Assembly (NCBI GenBank): GCA_964006375.1
Contig: OZ023265.1
Coordinates: 156,714,547-156,778,546 of the forward strand
Length of the DNA: 64,000 bases
From: Tillus elongatus
Lineage: Eukaryota > Arthropoda > Insecta > Coleoptera > Cleridae
Direction of reading: 5' to 3'
Shown: positions 31,834-44,069 of the stretch, one piece after another
Layout: the number at the start of each line of letters is the position of its first letter
How positions within the stretch are numbered: the first letter of the stretch is position 1
The notes under the pieces: generated by a model
Seen by the model: the letters and a program-made list of their open reading frames with translations, nothing else
Told to the model about the DNA's origin: nothing
Databases searched by the model: none
Program-made: the position numbers and the translations under genes

Positions 31834-34800
31834 GAAGGGTTAAGAAGCAAAAGGGTACAAGTTCACAAAAAAAAAAGTGAAGTAATTAACTTTTAAAGTT
31901 CTTGCTTTATTAAAAAATCTGGATACGTCTTTGAATCTTGTTGTTTGCATTAACCAACATGCATAATTCGTACAATATTCATGTTATGAGCACATTTTCA
32001 AAAAAAGTTCCAAAATTTTTTTTGTTGCACTTGTACCGTTTTGCCACTAAATGAAAGTAAACATGTTGTTAGTAGTTTGAGATGTTTTATTACAAAAAGT
32101 AAGTAATTAATAATTTGAAAACTTAATGCAAAACAAATTCAGTCATCATAATCAGATATCAACACTTCCCTTCCCTCTTCCCCTTATATCATTATGCTCT
32201 CCTATTTCTGATGCCTGACTTGACGGTATTTCTGTTTCTCTTTCTTTCTGTTTTTTTTTCTAGTTTTCTTGACTTTCTTACTCTCGTGAGGCAAATTAGA
32301 ATAAAATTGGTGATGGATAGGAGGTATGTAGTCTAACAGTGTCTTTAAATTATCAAACTTCTCAATTGAAATCTTCAAAGTGTGTTTGTATAATTTTTCA
32401 TTCAAACTGTCCAATTTGAAGTTTGGTCTTCCTTTTCTAGCCTAGAGCAGTTTTCTGTATTTCTAGACATATAACATGAAAACTTCAAAAAGTTTTCCTT
32501 TTCATAAGTGAACCATACAATATCGCGCCATCTGAATGTCTTATTTTCGTCATCCTTTTTGCAATCTTTTTTATGGTCATGAAGGTATTGGAATGACACA
32601 AAATCATCACTATTCATGCATTTGGCTTTAAAATTTTTGATAGTATTTTTAATAATATCAACCCAATCATCTGGTACAATTATGGAAGGATTGTTTTTCT
32701 TTCTCTTCTCAATTTGCTTAAAGGATCTATCACACTCCATGTAAGAATGCCCGGATTCAAATAATTTATGGTCTATTCTTTTCAGATTAGTAGATTTGAC
32801 CAGAAACATGAAAAGTTTAGCTATGTTTTTGTTTTTATTTTACCTCCGCAAAAGTCAGAGTAGGCAATTAAGTGTTCAACTTCTGGTGGGAGCTGTTGAA
32901 CACACTAAAAAAAATTATAAAACATTATTCTAAAAGTAAGAAGATATTTTCACACCTTCAACAAACAGGACCCAATTTCCTGAGAGCCTCGTGAAACTGT
33001 TGTTTCACACCAAACATACATGTAAGATTTTCCAGATATAACTTCATTACTCCAAATATTCTACGTCCATATTTGCCCTAAATAGTACACATTAGTAGAG
33101 CTGTAGCAAGCGTTTTTTCCAAATCAAATTTTATTAAGCGAGTAGACACTGAATTTTCCGTGCAATATTCAGCGTCTCTTTTTTTAGCCGCTGTGACACT
33201 TTCTACAATTCTGTGATGAACTTCCAGGTCTGTCTTACTTTTTGTGATTATCACTTCACTGCGACCATTTTTCATTAAATTATTTAACTGATCGCATGTA
33301 TCCGAATGTAGTTTGTGGATTTTCAGGTTAAACTGAGTGCAAAAATATGTCTGTAGTATGATTACTTCACTGGTGACTTGTCCAATTCTGAGCACTATTC
33401 ACGATGAAGAGAATACATCTTTTTAATATTTAAATCTGGAGATAGATACCGAGAGGCAGAATTTTGGGATCTGGAATAATGGCTCCTATATCTCGGAAAC
33501 ATTGTGATGTGTAAAATAATATCATCACGCCTTTGCTCACCTATCTTATTGGACGGAGCATTTTTACAACGTTGATCTGTTTGCACAAATCCTTCCTTTG
33601 ATATTTTATTGCACACCGTAGTGAATCTTTGGTTGGTTATTCCTAAGGTATTTAAGAAGAACTGCTTACAAACTCTAAAGTTCATCCGGAGAATCTGTGT
33701 GACATAACTTTTACTGGACTGTGCATCAGTTTTTATTCTTTTAGGCAACACCTTCTTTACACGTAAACCAATTTAATTTGTTTGGAAGGCATAGTTTCCA
33801 AGTGTGTAGAACTTGGCAAACATTCCTCTGGCATCATTTTCTGAAATTTATTTGCAGTCATATCTGCAGGTATATTCCAGGAAGTCCATTTCTCTCTTTT
33901 TGACAATTTTACCTTTTGTAGTCTTTTATTCCTTTCCAGTTGTTATTGCTAATTTTGCCTTCATTCTTTTCCACTCCTCTTGTCTCTTTTGTCTTTTTCA
34001 TGTCCTCTTAGGTGTAACTAAAAAATATAGGTATATTTTTTGTTTTCATTTCGAGTAAAAGCATAAAAATATTACCATGAGTTGATGCTCTATTATCCTC
34101 ATCAGTTGACGTGTCAGGACTGGATTATATTCACTAACCTCATCAGTTGCAAAAGAATCAGAATCACCTCCTGATTCAGATTCATTAGGCTTATAGCGTT
34201 TGACACCTGTTGAAAATAAAGGCGCTAATAGCAGTCCGGTACTGATGAATAATAATACCTCTATAATAATATTAATAAATGTAATTCATTCTATTGATGT
34301 ACTTTTTTTCCAGACGCCAAGTCAGATTAACTAAGATTAAGTAAGCTACTATGCTAAAAGGTGTAATAACTAAGATTCTAAGTAAAATACCAAAAGTTGT
34401 AAAAAGAATACAGCATGTAAGTTGAATTTAACCGCGTTACAGACTTGAGGGCGCATTCGTCAGTGCCGGACTGCCGTTAACGGTTTGTGTTGAAAATATT
34501 CACAGCATGTTAATAGGTTATATTTTGTTGATCATTATTAATTTGGATTTTTTATTAAGAAAAACGTTCGGAACTTAAATATTATACTACAAGAATTATT
34601 GTTGTCTTACCTTTAGCACGTGTCAGTTTTTCATCCGCTTTGTTTTCATTCATTTTAATGGTAATTCTGGATCAAAACGAAAAAGAATGTTTACACTTCA
34701 TAAAGATACAAGTGCACTACTGCCTCTACCTAGTGACCTAAGTTTGAAAGCAAAAAGGTACAAGTGCATTTGTACCGTTTTTCCACCAACGACTTGCATG

Positions 34801-34966
34801 ATTTCAGTAACATGGTTTTTTCACTCATCATTAGATGGCACTTGTTGCACTAAATGCACTTGTATCCTTATGTCACTAAATAGTTTGGACTCTAGACTAC
34901 CCAATTCTGAAATTAACCCATTTTCATGCCCGAATGCACTTGTACCCTTTTGCTTCTTACCCCTTC
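31834..34966 (-). mobile_element. DUF7869-type DNA transposon, 3.1 kb (Sola-like?)
   Basis: The TIR is GAAGGG(T/G)TAAGAAGC followed by AAAAGGGTACAAGT at the left (31834) and its inverted copy at the right (ending 34966). Flanks read AAAT (31830-31833) and AATT (34967-34970). The undisturbed sister sequence near 35980 has AATT at this spot, so a 4-bp target duplication with one later change is likely. The word GTACAAGTGCA and variants recur in both orientations near the ends. The minus strand holds a decayed protein gene. Sola transposons make 4-bp duplications, but family placement is my inference. Confidence 0.8.
32202..34653 (-). pseudogene. DUF7869-like transposase-type protein, with introns, decayed
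   Basis: The proposed start at 34653 gives MNENKADEKLTRAK, followed by a good splice donor (AAAG|GTAAGA, 34611/34610). The acceptor CAACAG precedes 34206, then GVKRYKPNESESGGDSDSFA. Further pieces: a cysteine region (EYTCRYDCK), then KSYVTQILRMNFRVCKQFFL and RYLSPDLNIKKMY (33395-33751), CTQFNLKIHKLHSDTCDQL (33078-33395), AYSDFCGGK (the usual YSDxCGGQ, likely catalytic), GHSYMECDRSF and VPDDWVDIIKN (32402-32809), and a basic tail. These match my memory of the DUF7869 family common in insect genomes. Several stops and frameshifts are present; the intron structure is inferred. Confidence 0.7.
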
Positions 34967-35539
34967 AATTTTAAATGACACTAACTAGCTTGAGTTACGT
35001 CGTTTTAAAGGTATTTAAAATCATCTTCCAACGGCGTTCACGAAATTTCTGTTGAATTTAGAAGAAAGAAATAAAAAATAAAACTCGGAATATTTAAAAA
35101 TATATATATTTCATCGTTTAAGACAAAAACCTACTTCATTAAGTGCTCAAAGTGCCTTCCGTTGTTAGCTAAACAATAAAACAGTCGACTGTCGGAATTT
35201 TTTCTAACATTTGAGTTGTTTTTATCCGTAATTTTTCTGAGCGTAATGCTGTCGCAAATTTAGCTCATCTGTGCCATTTGCGGCTATCAATTTTCCTGGT
35301 ACGAGGTGATATGGGAACGATAACGTCCATGTCTAATTTAACAATAAATTCCAGATAAAATTAGCCGGTTTTACTTTCTTGATAACTTTGTTACTTATTC
35401 GTATTTAGTGTTCGATTTCTTGACGACTGCAACGAGTTAAAATCGAGTCTGTTATGATTTAATTTTAAAATTTTGAAAACTTCAAACTCATTTAAATCAT
35501 TTCAATTTAAAATATTAAATTTAAATAAAACTAACAATT

Positions 35540-35712
35540 ATGGTTTACACTACACAAGAAAGAGTTGAAATAATTTACTTGTATGGTGCTCAGAATAGGT
35601 GTGCCCGTAATACCGCCCGAGTTTTCAACAAAAGGCATCCTGAAAAAAATGTGGGACACCAATATGTGTTAAGTCTTGCACGAACATTTGAAGAAACTGG
35701 CTCAGTCCAATG
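35540..35712 (+). pseudogene. Tc1/mariner-type transposase N-terminus (mariner B, copy 1)
   Basis: It starts at 35540 with MVYTTQERVEIIYLYGAQNR, followed by CARNTARVFNKRHPEKN, an N-terminal helix-turn-helix. The frame is true transposase only to about residue 55 (FEETGS); after 35704 it reads into duplicated flank DNA. It lacks the internal stop and the short deletion of copy 2, so it is the better preserved N-terminus. Confidence 0.85.
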
Positions 35713-36716
35713 GAATATGCAAGACTATGAAATTTTGTTGCTTTGGCCTGCTGCTGATTTCATAAAGGAGCCAAGTAGCTTTTGTTGATAAAGTTTTATT
35801 ACTGCGTTCAAATATACAGTGCTTTCATTTCAAAACTAGCCACCCTTAATAATTTCTTTATCAAGGAAATCTGGTTCAAAAAAAAAAAACAGGTCAATTG
35901 GGATTTCGAGGGGCACGTTCAAAAACAGTATTTTTGGAATTTTACTTTTCACCCACTAAGCCCCAGTCACCCGAACTTTATAATTTTAAGTGACACCCCC
36001 TAGCTTGAGATGCATCATTTTAAAGGTATTTAAAATCTTAATCCAACGGCGTTCACGAAATTTAAATCCACCGCCAACTTTTAAATTTAGAACAAAAAAA
36101 ACATCACCAAATTCGGAATATTAGAAAAAATATTATTTAATAGTTTAAGACAAAAACCTACTTTATTAGGTGCTCAAAGTGCCTTCCGTTGTTAGCTAAA
36201 CAATAAAATAGTCGACTGTCGGAATTTTTTCTAACATTTCAATTGTTTTTATTAGTAATTTTTTCTGAGCGTAATGCTGTTGCAAATTTAGCTCCCCGGT
36301 GCCATTTGCGGCTATCAATTTTCCTGGTACGAGGTGATAATGGAACGATAACGCCCATGTCTAATTTAACGATAAATTTCAGATAAAATGAGCCAGTTTT
36401 ACTTTCTTGATAACTTTGTTACTTATTCGTATTTAGTGTTCGATTTCTTGACGACTGCAATGAGTTAAAACCGAGTCTGTTGTGATTAAATTTTGAAAAC
36501 TTCAAACTCATTTAAATCATTTCAATTTAAAATATTAAATTTAAATAAAACTAACAATCATGGTTTACACTACACAAGAAAGAGTTTAAGTAATTTACTT
36601 GTATGGTGCTCAGAATAGGTGTGCTCGTATAACCGCCCGAATTTTCAACGAAAGGCAAAATGTGGGACACCAATATGTGCTTAGTCTTGCACGAACATTT
36701 GAAGAAACTGGCTCAT
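35705..36716 (+). repeat. Tandem segmental duplication, unit 2
   Basis: Counterpart of unit 1. It includes about 110 bp of unique flank (35705-35816), then the left 900 bp of mariner B copy 2. It has no DUF7869-type insertion. Confidence 0.8.
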
Positions 36717-37951
36717 TATGTAACAAAGCAAATAAGCAACCAGGAGTTCTTAACTAAGCTGCACAAATTGAGGGTTTAGAATGTTTTGCCGCTGAACCTA
36801 CGACTTCAATTCCAAAAGTCGCTGCATTAACGAATATTTCCGTCAGTTCCATACATAAAGTTTTAAAACTTTACAAGTTCTTTCCTTATATATTTACCAT
36901 TCTTCATGAACTCGGCGAGGATGATTATGATAGAAGGATTCAATTCTGTGAATTAATGACTGCCAGAATTAAAGACGATAGGAATTTGGTAAAGAATATT
37001 TGGTTTAGTGATGAATCAACGTTCTTTCTGAATCGTTTTGTTAATAAACACAACTGTAGATATTGGGATAATCAAAACCCACGAGCGTTCATAGAGGGTC
37101 ATACACAAAAAATTAATGTCTGGGCGGGAATTGTTGGAAATGAAATAATAGGCTTTGTTTATTGAAGAACGTTTAACCGGTGATTTGTATTTAAATTTGT
37201 TGGAAAACTATACTGACCCACTTATAACAGAGTCTTTAGAAAACCAACTTAATGAAGAAGGCAACCCACTGCTAGATGAACAAAATTTGCACTATCAAAA
37301 GGACGGTGCACCACCACACTATCCCTTACGTGTTCGCAAATGGCTTAATCAAAGATTTCCCGACAAATGGATTGGCAGACGAGGCGCCTTGAAATCGCCT
37401 GCCAGATCTCCGGACTTAACACCACTGGACTTCTTCCTTTGGGGTAATTTGAAATCATAATCTTCTACCAGAGAATATTCAGGTTCTAAAAGATAGGATC
37501 ACCCAAGCTTCCAGACAAATTACTACAGAAACATTTCAAAACGTTAGACGAGAAATCGTCGATCGACTATTTTATTGTTTAGCTATCAACGGGGGGCACT
37601 TTGAGCACTTAATAAAGTAGGTTTCTGTCTTAAACTATTAAATATATTTTTGTTAATATTCCGAATTTGATGAGGATTTCTTCTAACTTCAAAAGTTGGA
37701 GGTGGATTGAAATTTCGTAAACGCCGTTGGATTAGGATTTTAAATACCTTTAGAATGGTGTATTTCAAGCTAGTGGGTGTTATTTAAAATTATAAAGTTG
37801 GGGTGACTGGGGCTTAGGGGGTGAAAAGTAAAATTTCAAAAATACTCTTTTTGAACGTGCCCCTTAAAATCCCAATTGTCCTGTTTTTTTCAACCAGATT
37901 TCCTTGATGAAAAAAATATTAAGGGGGGCTAGTTTTGAAATGAAAGCACTC
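35817..37951 (+). mobile_element. Mariner family B, copy 2 (complete ends)
   Basis: The left end is CAGTGCTTTCATTTC at 35817; the right end is its inverted copy ending at 37951. TA flanks both (35815-35816; 37952-37953). The TIRs are long, about 380 bp (for example, GCCCCAGTCACCC at the left and GGGTGACTGGGGC at the right). Total length is 2,135 bp. Between the left TIR and the start codon is a second region of about 350 bp. Confidence 0.88.
36560..37617 (+). pseudogene. Tc1/mariner-type transposase (mariner B, copy 2)
   Basis: The start at 36560 gives MVYTTQERV and then a stop. After more damage, a long stretch is readable: SIPKVAALTNISVSSIHKVL (second helix-turn-helix), DYDRRIQFCELMTARIKDD, IWFSDESTFFLN (first catalytic aspartate), KINVWAGIVGNEIIG, a frameshift near 37160, then YQKDGAPPHYPLRVRKW (second aspartate) and RSPDLTPLDFFLWGNLKS (third). 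All three catalytic aspartates survive as codons, but stops and frameshifts make it inactive. The length is typical of the family (about 350 codons). Confidence 0.9.
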
Positions 37952-37953
37952 TA

Positions 37954-38189
37954 TACGCGGTGTTCATTGCACCATTTTCCCGTGATGCTGAGAATTTCAA
38001 CAAAAAACCCTAAAACGCCTTTTTTCTGCGAGGAGGACACTTTTTGTAACCCTAACGGTATTTGTAGCATTCAACCACTAGCGGGTGTAAATTTCACCTT
38101 CTTTGATTTGGGTATGGTAGGTAGGTCGAGTGGCCCTTATGATTTTATATTCAAAGCTGCAATTTAAAAATATACCCATTAATTTTAGT
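37954..38189. other. No recognisable feature
   Basis: Short unique-looking stretch. Confidence 0.3.
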
Positions 38190-38252
38190 GAATTTACTTA
38201 TGAAATTCACTAATGAGGAGATTCTGACTTTATATATGTTCGTATATATATA
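38190..38252 (+). repeat. R-repeat start fragment
   Basis: It includes TCACTAATGAGGAGATTC and TATATATGTTCG, as at other R starts. It ends in a short TATATATA where mariner C inserted. Confidence 0.6.
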
Positions 38253-39921
38253 CAGCGTGATTCACAACGCAATAGACACAAAATGTGTGCGTGTAGAAGA
38301 CCTCAAAACATGCCGATTTTTATATAAAATTTTTCGCTGACGCACATGGTTGGTGAGATATTGACCTCGGAAGATTCTTTAATAATTACAAGAAACTGTA
38401 TTGCAGCAGAACAGAATAACCAAAGTAGATGGTTTTCTTGTGTCAACATCGTCATTTGACAAAAATTTGAAATAGATGTAACCTCAAAAATGGGTGAGTT
38501 AGGGGTGGGTCACCCTTTTAATAATTTGATTTTTTTAAACCCTAACCTAATTAAAATTTGGAATCATGAGTTTTATAGCAAATTAAATTTTCTATCTTTT
38601 TCTGCTCTTGTCAATTTTTCGACAAACCACCCGTTTTTGAAAAAATTGAGTTTCCTAGAGTTGAGATTAAAACAAAATTATGTCCCTTGAAGATTTTATT
38701 AAACATTAAAGGCTCATAGGGGATGCCTTGGGCGCTCTGTAAGTCATCTGTTGCTAGGTTACAGTCGTTGTCAAATCTGACATTACTTAAATTTATGAAG
38801 TTTTACAATAATTATTGTCTTGTGTTTCTAATTATCTCTTGTGGTGATAATTTGTTGCTCAAAATGGTTGGAAAATTATCGGTTATTGAACAAGTTGACA
38901 TGGTTGTGTTATTAAGGTTTTGCGATGGTAATTGCCGCAGAAGTGTAGTGGTATATCAAAGATTTCCTAATCGTAATACACCACATCGTCAAACGTGTGC
39001 CAATGTTGAACGTAGAGCTCGGGAAACGGGTTCCTTTTTCATTAAAAAAATGCTGCTGGACGCGGTCATGCAGTAAACGCACGAACTGAGGAGCGTCTTC
39101 TAGACAGTATTGAAAGTGAGCCTCAAACCAGCACCAGACGACTATCCAGGCAGTTTCATATAACACAGCCGACGGTCCATAATATTATTCGAAGCAATCT
39201 GTTGCATCCCTATCAGATTCAAAAAGTGCAAGAACTGCTACCGCAGGATTTAGAGGAAAGACTGTTTTTTTTTGTAATTTCATCTTACATCAGAATATTG
39301 ATTTTCACAAGCTCATTCTTTTTACGGGTGAAGCTTGCTTTACAAGGAGAGGGATTACGAATGTGCACAACCACCACGAATATTCGAATGTAAATCCACA
39401 TGGTACAGTAACCCACCATTTCCAAAGAAAATTTAAAATAAATATGTGGGGAGGTATTGTAGGTATTGTTGGAGGATATTTGGTTGGGCCGGTTATTTTA
39501 CCAAATCACTTAAACCGCCCAACATATTTGCTTTTCTTGCAAAATGTTCTTCCTGGGCTACTGGAGGATCTGCAACTGCGCAGCGAAATGCGGTTTATTT
39601 GCATTTTACTACAAATGTTCGTGGATTTTTAAACAAACAATTTTCCAATCGATGGGTGGGTCGTGGAATTAATTGCCCTCACCATTGGCCAGCACATTCA
39701 CCAGACTTATATAAATGTGACTTTGTTCTCTAGGGGCTTTAAAAGAATCGGTATATTTGAGACCAGTTCAAAATGCGGAAGATTTGTGGAGTCGCATCAG
39801 TAATAAGTTGACCATTATTAAAAGTGACATCCAATTGCTGAACAGAGTCGACTTTAATTTTCCACGAAGGGTGCATTTATGTGTGAGAGAAAATGAAAAT
39901 CATCTTGATAAAATTTTCTAA
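38253..39921 (+). mobile_element. Mariner family C (left end only)
   Basis: The left end CAGCGTGATTCACAACGC begins at 38253 after TA. The transposase remnant follows. No right TIR is seen: R sequence begins at about 39910. Confidence 0.7.
38864..39921 (+). pseudogene. Tc1/mariner-type transposase (mariner C)
   Basis: It starts MVGKLSVIEQVDMVVLLRFC at 38864. Then come CRRSVVVYQRFPNRNTPHRQT (helix-turn-helix), a frameshift near 39065, TRRLSRQFHITQPTVHNIIR (second helix-turn-helix), HPYQIQKVQELLPQDLEERL, KINMWGGIVGIVGGYLVGPV, and AHSPDLYKCDF (degraded SPDLTPLDF, third catalytic position). The tail reads DLWSRISNKLT. The first aspartate region (FTGE-like) is altered and the second is out of frame. 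It is distinct from mariners A, B and D. Confidence 0.8.
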
Positions 39922-41505
39922 GTACCTTCCTTTTGCAAGTGGCTTGGATTAGTTCGTTATCCAGTAAAATTGGCCCAGGTTTTCCCGGAAAGTTTTGTAT
40001 TTTCTTACGGAAAAATTATTATTTCTCTCGAAATAACAAAGTAAGGCCAACCAGATTTGGTACGCGTATTTGTAATAGAGACAGCGAATCAGGTACCAAA
40101 ATTTAGGTCTGTACGTTTCGAGAAAAATAAGTTATAGCCATTAAAAAAAAAGGGGGTTTTCCTCATAACGTCAACGTCGCGATTTGAAACGTCAAAATTG
40201 GCAACATTTAGGCAAAGAACCTGAAACAAATACGGATTATGTGAAATAAATGTAGCACAAAGAGTGTTCAGCAAACCCTTAAGTTTCAGCTTCAACCGTC
40301 ATTGTCCTTCATTTTATTGAAATGTTACCACAAAATTAATTTCAAATAGACCCTTCTACTGATGCTTTGGCGTTAGTTTTAGTTAAGTTTATGGTTTAAC
40401 AGACTATTGTTGGAGAAACAAGTTAATACGCCCCTATCTCTTTACTTTCATTCGGTTGCACTATCATTTAAGTTTCTACCTGGAATTGTTTATCTCTGGA
40501 TTTCACAATCTTTTCCAATTTGCTGGTAATCTTTACCATCTAGACGTCTGTATCGCATTAGGTTTACGCATGAACAATGCCATACAAATAATACTTATAT
40601 ACCGTTAGGTCCATCATTGTAAATAGCTTTAGCTGTCTTTGACGTATTCTTAAGATGCACCCAGTAGATTTTCTTCACTAGGAATAATTCTTCTACCTAG
40701 TTGGCCATTATGTATTACTGACATTATGTTATGTCAACTACGTCACCTAGCGTTACGCGAAAGCTCGATAAAAGCAAGCCTTTCGAAAGGTACAAGTGAG
40801 TTCTACGTTCGATCTCGTCTTATTAAATTCTTGGGACTCCGAGTTCCCAATTTTCTACTTAAACACCGCTCGCGTGTCTAAGTCAGCTCAGTGCTACAGT
40901 TCTACGCGAGATCTCATCTTCGCTCCTTATTCGCTCCTTGGAACCCTGAGTTCCAAATCTTCCACTTAAACATCGCTCGTGTGTTTAAGCCAGTTCAACA
41001 TATTCTTCTTCCAACGCTAATTAGAAAAGCTGACTAGTTAGGGAGGGTGGGATCAATCCGCCTCCAAAACATTGGGGTAAGAAAACAAGCTCTTTCTCCC
41101 ACAACTATAATTTTTAGGCAATTATTGTAGAAAAAATTCGTTAAAGAGGTGACCAGAACTTTTGAATTTTAAAAAGATTTCTTCAAATGACTGCAAACTA
41201 GGCACCCTAGAATCCATATACCGGTTCACTTTCAGTTATTATATGATTACATATATACAGGGTAACGCATTTCCACGGTAAAGCTCAATATAATTGTTAT
41301 TATAGAACATACCAGAAAAAATTGTATATGTTAATTATAGAATTTCTTGAGCTCCTTCTTATAAAATTATTTTGCCAATCACAGGCCGGCCCGTAAGTCG
41401 TTGGTGATACCTACAGGTTTTTTTTTCGTTCACTCTTGTTATTGTATTTTAACATTTTTGCATTTTTGATCGAAATATGATGCATGTTTGTAAGAAAAAA
41501 AATCG
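39910..41505 (+). repeat. Dispersed repeat R, copy 7, split by a solo LTR
   Basis: The R blocks are in order: TTTGCAAGTGGCTTGG, AACAAAGTAAGGCCAACC, GATTTGAAACGTCAAAATTGG, ACCGTCATTGTCCTTCATTT and GGTTTAACAGACTAT. Then comes the LTR, then AATTTTTAGGCAATTATTG, AAAATTCGTTAAAGAGG, ACAGGGTAACGCATTTCC and GTAAGTCGTTGGTGATACC. It joins an M left end at 41506. The uninterrupted version is seen at 5900-5960. Confidence 0.8.
40408..41103. mobile_element. Solo LTR, 696 bp, with 5-bp target duplication
   Basis: It begins TGTTGGAGAAA and ends TTTCTCCCACA, the TG…CA form with a short inverted repeat. ACTAT flanks it exactly on both sides (40403-40407; 41104-41108). Removing it and one ACTAT restores the R repeat. 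Inside is a diverged tandem pair (40800-40890 and 40899-40998), each with GTTCTACG, GATCTC and an ACTTAAACA(C/T)CGCTCG block. A TCGATAAAAGC at about 40774 may be promoter-like. TGTTGG at the start and a 5-bp duplication fit a Copia-type or Bel/Pao-type LTR; no internal region remains. Confidence 0.85.
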
Positions 41506-41706
41506 AGACGCAGTAAGCGCGTTTTAGTAGAGAATTTTCATTAAATCCCTCAAAGTTCAATAACTCAATTTGCTATTAACCTAAGGTTTGTTGGCTAGGA
41601 AACCAGTTTTCTCGGAAATATTTAGAGTTTATTTTCGAAAAATGTTTGTACATTTTCAAACAATAAGTTTTTTTGATAAAATATGGTACATTGTTTCTAC
41701 TACAGA
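41506..41706 (+). mobile_element. M repeat, copy 6, left part
   Basis: It begins CGAGACGCAGTAAGCGCG, with the usual body up to TATGGTACATTGTTTCTAC. It then changes to LINE ORF1 sequence. A right M end is found at 42780-42826, so the M copy may have been split. Confidence 0.65.
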
Positions 41707-41717
41707 ATACTAAGTAC

Positions 41718-42316
41718 CTGATGTCCATCAGAGAGAGTAGCCTTTAGAGGTCTAGGAACGGATGCACTGCTGGAATACCTACCCAGGCGACATCCTAATC
41801 TGGCCCCTCAGGACACAATCTGTGGAGGATATTCTCCACTTCCAGTCTGTCAACATCACTCTCACCACGGCTAGCAGTAGACCCAGACTCAGATTTGGGC
41901 AGTCCAAAAATAACAATATTTGACTTCCTCTTGTCTTGCTCACGAATCTCCTGTATTATATCCTCCATATAGAAGTCACTACCAGTTGGAACCTGTACAG
42001 TATTTGGTAACTCTGGTGTTACCTTCAATTTCTCAACCTGCTTCTCGACATCACTAATTCTAGCAACTGTTGGCAACTGTTTGCGACCATCCTCACAATT
42101 AGAACACAGAAACAACAGCTTCCTCTTCTTCAACTCCATGCATCTAATTTCCGAGGCACTAAGGTCTGAACATTGCTCCCAGAACAAGAGCTTACAGGAG
42201 TCACAACTAAAGGTCTTACCAGTAATACCACATCTTGAGCAGTCATAAAATATAAATAAACTGATAAAGTTAGAAGCTTTTTCTATCAACAAAATACCAG
42301 GAGATAAGATAACCAC
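41718..42316 (-). pseudogene. LINE ORF1-like protein with a PHD-type zinc finger
   Basis: The open part runs from 42316 to 41795 (173 codons). A cysteine array reads CSRCGITGKTFSCDSC, then WEQC and FLCSNC, a PHD-like pattern with W where histidine is usual. After it comes a helical stretch (DVEKQVEKLKV), then EIREQDKRKSNIVIFGLPKS, a motif typical of ORF1 proteins of CR1/L2/jockey-group LINEs. A frameshift near 41797 leads to WVGRYSSASVPRPLKATLSD, the usual continuation (RPLK). Such proteins bind the element RNA. It may be ORF1 of LINE L, but no copy links them. Confidence 0.7.
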
Positions 42317-42662
42317 GGTGCAAAAACATTACTTTTCAATTGCAGAATACACTGCAAAACAAAGAAAATTCAAATGTAGCTTCCACTACAATGTTCAAAT
42401 TCCGTAACCCACACTACTACCAGTGCACACAAACAAATGCTGCGGTTTGTCATAAATTTTAACAAATTCGGATGTAAAAAACTTGTGATAAGAACCATAA
42501 AAGTACAAGCAGACCTTTCTGATGTTTACACTTTGCAGGATAATCTACTACACTAATATTAAATATAGATGTAGAGATTACTCATCTGGCTTCACAAATG
42601 TTACTCTCTTCTCTGTAACCGGTTAAACAGCTAAAGAAGTAGTTTCGAGATACGTGTTTATA

Positions 42663-42667
<5 letters not shown>
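42317..42667. other. No recognisable feature
   Basis: Possibly 5' sequence of the LINE whose ORF1 lies to the left; not provable here. Confidence 0.3.

Positions 42668-42726
<59 letters not shown>
42668..42726. repeat. (TA)n microsatellite
   Basis: About 59 bp of TA. Confidence 0.97.
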
Positions 42727-42727
<1 letters not shown>

Positions 42728-42779
42728 TAATTTTTAGTATTATAAATTCCTTAACTGATCATTCCTACAGGAATAACTG

Positions 42780-42826
42780 TTTTGTGAAAATTCGCTAACA
42801 TAACGTCCTTGCTGCGCCAGCAATTT
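42780..42826 (+). repeat. M-repeat right end
   Basis: The sequence ATTCGCTAACATAACGTCC, followed by TTGCTGCG, is the M right terminus. It may be the missing end of the copy starting at 41506. Confidence 0.6.

Positions 42827-44069
<1,243 letters not shown>

Larger units (their letters stand above)
31555..35704 (+). repeat. Tandem segmental duplication, unit 1
   Basis: The flank GTCCAATGGAATATGCAAG at 31555 recurs at 35705, followed by about 110 bp of the same unique flank and the same mariner B left end. Without the 3.1-kb insertion, unit 1 is about 1.0 kb and matches about the first 1.0 kb after 35705. The break falls inside the transposase (after ACTGGCTCA). The short word GTCC is shared at the junction, so micro-homology may have been used. 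Confidence 0.8.
31667..35704 (+). mobile_element. Mariner family B, copy 1 (partial, interrupted)
   Basis: The left end starts CAGTGCTTTCATTTC at 31667 after TA. The element is interrupted at 31833/34967 by the DUF7869-type transposon, resumes at 34967 and is cut by the duplication break at 35704. No right end is present. Confidence 0.85.

Noticed and set aside
34687..34974. A 95-codon plus-strand frame
   Set aside because: It lies in the terminal repeat region of the DUF7869-type transposon, opposite its gene, and has no domain.
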